From an archaeon (GTDB lineage Archaea > Halobacteriota > Syntropharchaeia > Alkanophagales > Methanospirareceae), in NCBI GenBank assembly GCA_030019325.1, contig JASEFB010000078.1:1-8697 (forward strand): a stretch of 8,697 nt of DNA. Reading direction: 5' to 3'. A program made the position numbers and the translations under genes. Below, one piece after another: positions 4,612-8,697 of the stretch. Below the pieces are notes generated by a model. That model was not told where the DNA came from and did no database searches. It was given only the letters and a program-made list of their open reading frames with translations. Each line of letters opens with the position of its first letter. Positions within the stretch are counted from its first letter, which is position 1.

Positions 4612-5352
4612 TCATTTCTTTCCGGTTCTTCTTGCTGCTATGCTCCCCACCTTCCTTCCCGGTGGTGCACCTCTACCAGGCGTTTTTGACTTCCCTACAT
4701 GCTGATGACTGCCTCCACCATGTGGATGGTCAACGGGATTCATTGCCACTCCTCTTACCGTCGGGTATTTGCCTGAATGCGTTTTCATCTTATGATATTT
4801 CTTTCCCGCCTTTACAAAAGGCTTTTCGGTACGGCCCCCCCCAGCAACAACACCAATAGTGGCAAAACAATCCGATGATAGCCATTTCCTCTTCCCACTG
4901 GGCAGCACAACAAGCGTTCTTTCAGTTTCACGCTCATGCGCTAACACCGTAGCACAATCACCCGAAGACCTTGCGAACTTACCGCCATCGCTTGGTCTTG
5001 CTTCTAAGTTGCAAATCAGAATTCCTTCAGGTATAGCGCCGAGAGGGAGTGTATTTCCGGTCTTTATCGCTGCTGATCCACCATACGACACTTCATCTCC
5101 TTCCCCCACTCCTTCAGGTATAACGATAAATCTCTCCTCGAATTTTTTCTCTCCTCCATTCCCTCTCTCAATCCTTATACGAGCAATCGGTGCACTCCGT
5201 GCGGGGTCGTGCTCTATTTTCACGATTTCCCCTGACACCGTTTCATTCTTATCCACCCTCACGTGTTCGAGATTCCCTTTATAACAATGTGAGGGTGCCC
5301 TGAACGTGGACGAGCCTCTTCCTCTCCGCTGCGCTATGATTCGTTTCCCCAT
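4612..5352 (-). CDS. rpl2: Large-subunit ribosomal protein uL2
   Basis: The 246-residue protein starts MGKRIIAQRRGRGSSTFRAP as archaeal uL2 does. It contains the KOW-like and SH3 segments (IPEGVGEGDEVSYG, GNTLPLGAIPEGILICNLE) and the C-terminal signature MNPVDHPHGGGSHQH. The HPHGGG histidine (about residue 209) is the conserved residue near the peptidyl-transferase centre. The tail GKSKTPGRGAPPGRKVG is also conserved. uL2 is essential for subunit association and peptidyl-transferase assembly. A moderate AGGTAA site precedes the ATG, 16 nt after the rpl23 stop. The gene is complete and normal. Confidence 0.97.
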   Translation of the reverse strand: MGKRIIAQRRGRGSSTFRAPSHCYKGNLEHVRVDKNETVSGEIVKIEHDPARSAPIARIRIERGNGGEKKFEERFIVIPEGVGEGDEVSYGGSAAIKTGNTLPLGAIPEGILICNLEARPSDGGKFARSSGDCATVLAHERETERTLVVLPSGKRKWLSSDCFATIGVVAGGGRTEKPFVKAGKKYHKMKTHSGKYPTVRGVAMNPVDHPHGGGSHQHVGKSKTPGRGAPPGRKVGSIAARRTGKK

Positions 5353-5368
5353 GTTTACCTATACTTAC

Positions 5369-5623
5369 TTATAATATTCCAAGTGAAGTCCCTATTTCCT
5401 TCGCCTTGCCTTCCTCCTCTAATTCTATTATTGCTTTCTTCTCACCTTTAAATGTTATCATCGTCCTCACGCTTTTCACCGGTGTCTCAAACACCCGCTC
5501 CACTTCTCGCTTTATCTCGCTCTTTGTCGCTCTTATATCAACAATAAGCTGGATTTTATTCTCCGAATCGATCACCTTTGTTGCTTTTTCGCTCGGGACT
5601 ATATGCTTTAGTTTTTCTGCCAT
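5369..5623 (-). CDS. rpl23: Large-subunit ribosomal protein uL23
   Basis: The 84-residue protein has the typical archaeal length and motifs: HIVPSEKATKVIDSENKIQL, IVDIRATKSEIKREVERVFE and VKSVRTMITFKGEKKAIIEL. uL23 forms part of the ring around the exit tunnel and the docking site for the signal recognition particle. The ATG at 5623 is preceded by GGTGAT (5634-5629), a close match to the anti-Shine-Dalgarno sequence. A family 2 hairpin (5635-5660) ends exactly at that site and fills most of the spacer behind rpl4, so it could affect ribosome loading on this cistron. Confidence 0.96.
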   Translation of the reverse strand: MAEKLKHIVPSEKATKVIDSENKIQLIVDIRATKSEIKREVERVFETPVKSVRTMITFKGEKKAIIELEEEGKAKEIGTSLGIL

Positions 5624-5634
5624 TGCTCATCACC

Positions 5635-5660
5635 AAACCCCTTTCTAAAGAAAGCGGTTT
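5635..5660. repeat. Family 2-like palindrome in the rpl4-rpl23 spacer
   Basis: The arms AAACCCCTTTCT and AGAAAGCGGTTT form a near-perfect hairpin with a very short loop. Arm length, the CTTTCT core and the short loop resemble the copies at 561-612. It abuts the rpl23 Shine-Dalgarno sequence (5634-5629) and lies 12 nt from the rpl4 stop codon. Confidence 0.55.
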
Positions 5661-5671
5661 ATCGGAAACAT

Positions 5672-6502
5672 TTAAAAATCTCCCTTAACCTCCTCTCTTT
5701 TAATCAACGTTTTCTCTTTAGAGAAAAAGTTGAGAGACGATTCCGTCCAGATAGTCAACCTGCCTGGATGCGTTCCCGGTGCAAGCAATTCAGCATTGAG
5801 CTCCTCCACAGAGGATACATCCACACCCGGTAAATTTTTCGCCGCTTTCTTTAGTTTGTTATCCCCGCTTGTTCCTTCTTCACGTGAAATAACAATTAAA
5901 ATACTTTTTTTGGACTTATATCGCCTGCCTCTCATCTTTCCTCGACCAGCCCTTATTTTCCTTTCCTTTGCACGGATTACATCCTCCCAGACACCCGCGG
6001 ACATTAAAAATCCACCCACATCGGAGGTTTTTTCCACGTTTGCGAAGGAATCTTCAACTATTATTGGTAGTTCTACTTCCTCGCCGAACCTATGTCCCCT
6101 ATTTCTTACGAGTTCGGGGTTTATAGTGGATGCGATAGCAGACCTTATCGCTTTCCTCCTTTCTTTTTTGTTTATCTTCTCCTTCAAGACCTTCCCAGTC
6201 TTTGGAGGATGCGCTCTTCTTCCACCGACCGTTTGTGGCGCTCTTGCTGCTCTTCTTCCACCCTTTATGCGTGGAACTCTGGATACTCCTCTTCCGACCC
6301 CCCAACTCTCTGCGGATGTTCTCCTTCCAGCTAAGGGGTCTGAACCTTTTGGCTGCAACCTGCTTGATTGCACTGCGAGCACTGCTCTCTTTATCAAATC
6401 AGGTCGGTATTCTTCCATAAATACCGGAGGAAGCGTTATTTCTTTTACAAAATTCCCTGACAAGTCTACCACTTTAGCTTTCCTTTTTATCTCTTTGACC
6501 AT
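5672..6502 (-). CDS. rpl4: Large-subunit ribosomal protein uL4, with an unusual C-terminal tail
   Basis: The 276-residue protein has the archaeal uL4 layout: an N-terminal core (AKVVDLSGNFVKEITLPPVF), the long basic loop that enters the exit tunnel (SRLQPKGSDPLAGRRTSAES through GGRRAARAPQTVGGRRAHPP, about residues 46-100), and the Rossmann-like C-terminal part (KKSILIVISREEG, DVSSVEELNAELLAPGTHPG, RLTIWTESSL). Conserved sequence ends about WTESSL. The last ~20 residues (NFFSKEKTLIKREEVKGDF) are a tail, and residues 257-266 are encoded by a family 2-like hairpin (5705-5732). GGAGA precedes the ATG, 20 nt after rpl3. The tail is probably dispensable and solvent-exposed; this is inference. Confidence 0.96.
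   Translation of the reverse strand: MVKEIKRKAKVVDLSGNFVKEITLPPVFMEEYRPDLIKRAVLAVQSSRLQPKGSDPLAGRRTSAESWGVGRGVSRVPRIKGGRRAARAPQTVGGRRAHPPKTGKVLKEKINKKERRKAIRSAIASTINPELVRNRGHRFGEEVELPIIVEDSFANVEKTSDVGGFLMSAGVWEDVIRAKERKIRAGRGKMRGRRYKSKKSILIVISREEGTSGDNKLKKAAKNLPGVDVSSVEELNAELLAPGTHPGRLTIWTESSLNFFSKEKTLIKREEVKGDF
5705..5732. repeat. Family 2-like palindrome inside the 3' end of rpl4
   Basis: The imperfect hairpin has arms CAACGTTTTCTC and GAGAAAAAGTTG around a short loop. It lies in the last 35 codons of rpl4 and encodes about LNFFSKEKTL. That resembles the plus-strand reading of copy 1 at 561-586 (NAFFSKERFV), so the same frame and strand sense seem to be used in both places. Confidence 0.55.
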
Positions 6503-6522
6503 TTCTCTCCTTCTCTGTTTTC

Positions 6523-7494
6523 TCAGCTCCCTTGCTGTGATTTCTTGCTTATATAAACAATTTCAGGTATACCCATCCTGGGATGAACTCTTATCGCGTG
6601 AGAGATTCTTACAAGCCTCTTTTTCGGCCCGGGAACACTTCCTTTTAGTACAATATACTCGTTTCTCACGATGCCATACCTCAAGAAACCCCCATCTGGC
6701 GTTATCTCTTCCCCCTTATCCCCTATCTTCAATATTCTCTTATTATACTCTGTCCGCTGTTGATATCCGGTCTGCCCGAGCTGAGGGACTCGCCATCTGA
6801 CTCTTCGAGGTTTCCAGCCGCCGATAGCACCAACATGGCGACCTCTTCCAGACCTCGCCGCCTTTGCAATTTGAGTCATTACTCCCCACCTCTTCACAGG
6901 TCCCTGCGTGCCCTTGCCCGTTGTCACCGCGGTTACATCCACAAAATCGCCCTCCTTAACTACATCCTTCACCCTTAACTCTTTACCAAACACTTCTTTT
7001 GCATATTCGAGGTCTTTCTCTACATCACCGCTCATCTTTATCTCCATCAGTTCGTGTTTCTTCTTTGGCACCCCGCTTACGACCTCTGGTAAGGTAGAAG
7101 CTATGAGATGCAGGCTTAACGCGAGTTCAGTGCCATTTCTCTTGATGATCTCTTCTATCGCACCCAGGTCTCCTCCGTTCCCAGCTCTTACCCATGCTTC
7201 CGTTACCGCTTGCTTACCGTAGTACGTATTGTTATAAAGACGGACACCCTCTACCCGCATAGGCGGAGTCTCTATTATTGTTGCAGGAACAGCTATTTCC
7301 GTTCCTATCGTCAGGCTGTGAGGGCGGTCATCTGTCAGAATAACGTGTGTCATTCCGGCTTTATATCCTGCAAAGCCCTGTATTTTCCTTCCAACAGCTA
7401 GTTCTTCTCGTTTTATCCTACAAATCTCACTTCGTGCTCGCTTCCGCGGAGAAAAGGCAAGTGACCCCCTCCTCGGTCGGTGTCTTTTGGCCAT
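6523..7494 (-). CDS. rpl3: Large-subunit ribosomal protein uL3
   Basis: This 323-residue archaeal uL3 begins MAKRHRPRRGSLAFSPRKRA. It shows FAGYKAGMTHVILTDDRPHS (about 41-60), the beta-barrel segment KEGDFVDVTAVTTGKGTQGP (180-199) and the W-finger region RSGRGRHVGAIGGWKPRRVR and WRVPQLGQTGYQQRTEYN (about 214-251). The last reaches toward the peptidyl-transferase centre. The C-terminus LVRISHAIRVHPRMGIPEIV is also conserved. It is the first gene of the operon, about 32 nt downstream of the predicted start site. No clear Shine-Dalgarno sequence precedes its ATG, unlike most later genes, so initiation may use a short-leader mode. Confidence 0.97.
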   Translation of the reverse strand: MAKRHRPRRGSLAFSPRKRARSEICRIKREELAVGRKIQGFAGYKAGMTHVILTDDRPHSLTIGTEIAVPATIIETPPMRVEGVRLYNNTYYGKQAVTEAWVRAGNGGDLGAIEEIIKRNGTELALSLHLIASTLPEVVSGVPKKKHELMEIKMSGDVEKDLEYAKEVFGKELRVKDVVKEGDFVDVTAVTTGKGTQGPVKRWGVMTQIAKAARSGRGRHVGAIGGWKPRRVRWRVPQLGQTGYQQRTEYNKRILKIGDKGEEITPDGGFLRYGIVRNEYIVLKGSVPGPKKRLVRISHAIRVHPRMGIPEIVYISKKSQQGS

Positions 7495-7548
7495 TTTATC
7501 TTATTTTTGTATGTGGTCAGTTACGTTACATTAGAAAGATAATATAAG

Positions 7549-7565
7549 TATATAAATCCGTTTAC
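7549..7565 (-). promoter_or_regulatory. Promoter of the ribosomal protein operon
   Basis: On the minus strand the sequence is GTAAACGGA followed by TTTATATA (7556-7549), an archaeal BRE-like purine stretch and TATA box. A start site about 25 nt downstream falls near 7526, giving a leader of roughly 32 nt before the rpl3 ATG. The box lies 12 nt after the stop codon of the upstream dehydratase gene. This is the only clear promoter between 7494 and the tRNA, so it probably drives all twelve protein genes and tRNA-Leu. Confidence 0.65.
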
Positions 7566-7568
7566 ATC

Positions 7569-8697
7569 TCAGAATGCTCGCCTAACACACTCTTCCGTCT
7601 TGCCCAAGCTCACTTCTGCTCCACCACAGAGGAGAGGCACATATCTCAGCATTTTGCCTGAATTTGTTAGCACCGAGTTGTATTTCTCAAAAGCTGGTGA
7701 AACCACGAAACAGGTATCACAAATCACCTTCACACCGTACTCTTCTATCTTTTTTACCACCCCATGCATGCGTTGCTTTATTGCTCGTGCGGTGAATATG
7801 AAGAAATCTCTCCTTACTTTTCTCCCTTTACCTTCTGCCTTCAAGAGCTCGCATACACGGTAGAGCTCAAGCGCCGAACAGTGCGGACATCCTATCGCGA
7901 TTACGTCGACTTCTTCCCTCCTCTCATAAAGTTTTTTTAGATCGCCTTTTTCTATCTCTACTTTTTCACCGGGTAATCCCCTTGCATCAGCTTCAGGAGT
8001 TATTCCCTTTATATGATACCTTCCTACGGAGCCGGTAGCACCTATCGCGGCGGATAAATGCTTCAGTTCGTCTTTGCTCGGAAAAGAAGAGGTGGGAAGT
8101 TCTATCAGTGGTATTTTGCTCCCTACAAGGTTACCTATCAGGAATCCAAGAGCGCTATAGTCCGCATCTGCAGGGTTACACTTCACACACACCCGTATCT
8201 CCGGTTCCCTATTTTCAGCCTGATGAAGCCCGTAAAAAGGTGTCTTTCCGATAAGCGCCGCGGCAAGAGCAGAAGGTGCTCCTTCCATATTCGTTCTCGC
8301 ACCCAAGACGGAATTAGCATATAAAACGGCAGAGGATTCCGCCCATGCGATATGCTCACCTTTTTTTGGTTCATGATTAATGAGATAAGGAACGCAAGTG
8401 CACGCCAACGAGACGCCCAATTTCTCATACGCGGTGAGTATCTCCTTTTGCTTCAGTACGAACTTTTCTGGAATATCCATAGCGTTCCATCTCTCTCGAT
8501 CCATACCGGTTGGGTTTAACGTGCTTTTGACTCTTACCCTGCCTTCTAGACCGCTTATAAACTCAAAAGCGTCTCCGATAGTCTTATACGATGCGCCCGA
8601 GAGATGCGTACTTGTTACTGGTATTAACCGTGAAGCATCATTTATATCTCCAATTGCCACAAGTATCTCCATAGCCTTTTTCCTCGTCCAACCTTCC
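7569..8697 (-). CDS. Aconitase X large subunit, probable phosphomevalonate dehydratase (5' end outside the window)
   Basis: At least 375 residues of an AcnX (formerly DUF521) catalytic subunit are visible. Conserved blocks are AMEILVAIGDINDASRLIPV, THLSGASYKTIGD, TLNPTGMDRERW, ACTCVPYLINHEPKKGEHIA, WAESSAVLYANSVLGARTN, GPSALAAALIGKTPFYGLH, AIGCPHCSALEL and ICDTCFVVSPAF. The cysteines in TCVPY, GCPHC and CDTC include the likely [4Fe-4S] ligands. In archaea this subunit, with a small swivelling-domain partner, converts mevalonate 5-phosphate to trans-anhydromevalonate 5-phosphate for isoprenoid lipid synthesis. The internal ATG at 8672 is not the start: the frame continues upstream to the edge as EGWTRKKA, which fits the family's N-terminal block. 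The small subunit is not in the window. Hydroxyproline-type AcnX is less likely in an archaeon. Confidence 0.9.
   Translation of the reverse strand, partial: EGWTRKKAMEILVAIGDINDASRLIPVTSTHLSGASYKTIGDAFEFISGLEGRVRVKSTLNPTGMDRERWNAMDIPEKFVLKQKEILTAYEKLGVSLACTCVPYLINHEPKKGEHIAWAESSAVLYANSVLGARTNMEGAPSALAAALIGKTPFYGLHQAENREPEIRVCVKCNPADADYSALGFLIGNLVGSKIPLIELPTSSFPSKDELKHLSAAIGATGSVGRYHIKGITPEADARGLPGEKVEIEKGDLKKLYERREEVDVIAIGCPHCSALELYRVCELLKAEGKGRKVRRDFFIFTARAIKQRMHGVVKKIEEYGVKVICDTCFVVSPAFEKYNSVLTNSGKMLRYVPLLCGGAEVSLGKTEECVRRAF

Noticed and set aside
5730..6800. A 356-codon plus-strand open frame
   Set aside because: It is antisense to rpl4 and rpl3, which are unmistakable. Its sequence is the serine/phenylalanine-rich mirror of basic ribosomal proteins.
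8670..8672. ATG as the start of the AcnX gene
   Set aside because: The frame stays open to the window edge, and the upstream residues EGWTRKKA fit the conserved block before MEILVA, so the gene is cut by the window.

Overview
The window is archaeal, almost certainly from a euryarchaeon (Halobacteriota-like). The evidence is the gene set: archaeal-type uL3, uL4, uL2, uS19, uL22, uS3, uL29, aIF1/SUI1, RNase P subunit Rpp29, uS17 and uL14, in the order archaea use for the S10/spc cluster. Promoters are BRE/TATA type, starts carry GGTGAT/GAGG-type Shine-Dalgarno sites, and there is a class II tRNA-Leu without an encoded CCA. The dispersed palindromes and an aconitase-X-type dehydratase next to the ribosomal operon would fit a methane- or alkane-oxidising lineage, but that placement is only a guess.

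Nearly everything reads on the minus strand, so transcription runs from right to left. At the right edge (7569-8697) is the large subunit of an aconitase-X enzyme, probably phosphomevalonate dehydratase of the archaeal mevalonate pathway; its start lies outside the window. A TATA promoter at about 7549-7565 opens the ribosomal operon. The operon runs rpl3, rpl4, rpl23, rpl2, rps19, rpl22, rps3, rpl29, sui1, rnp1, rps17, rpl14 (7494 down to 1244) with tight spacing and several overlaps. It ends with tRNA-Leu(CAA) only 12 nt after rpl14. The usual archaeal continuation (L24, S4e, L5, S14...) is absent here.

Left of the tRNA (1-1148) the DNA is AT-rich and poor in genes. It holds an 80-codon open frame without a start codon (a probable gene remnant beside the tRNA), a cluster of short hairpins, and a strong minus-strand promoter driving a 41-codon signal-peptide-like ORF that stops at a TAG near the edge.

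The most unusual signal is a set of short palindromic elements shared between the noncoding left region and the ribosomal operon. Family 1 is a 45-nt two-hairpin unit. One copy lies beside the left promoter and one lies in frame inside rps3, adding 15 residues to S3; the two copies differ only in a hairpin loop and in the linker. Family 2 consists of 23-36 nt hairpins, roughly CAACGCTTTT/AAAAGGGTTG. It is clustered at 561-697, with related copies in the rpl4-rpl23 spacer touching the rpl23 Shine-Dalgarno site and inside the 3' end of rpl4. A third structure, a ~150-nt imperfect inverted repeat, fills the sui1-rnp1 spacer. Together they suggest mobile or amplifying palindromes that tolerate, and may favour, in-frame insertion into protein tails, comparable to the Rickettsia palindromic elements.
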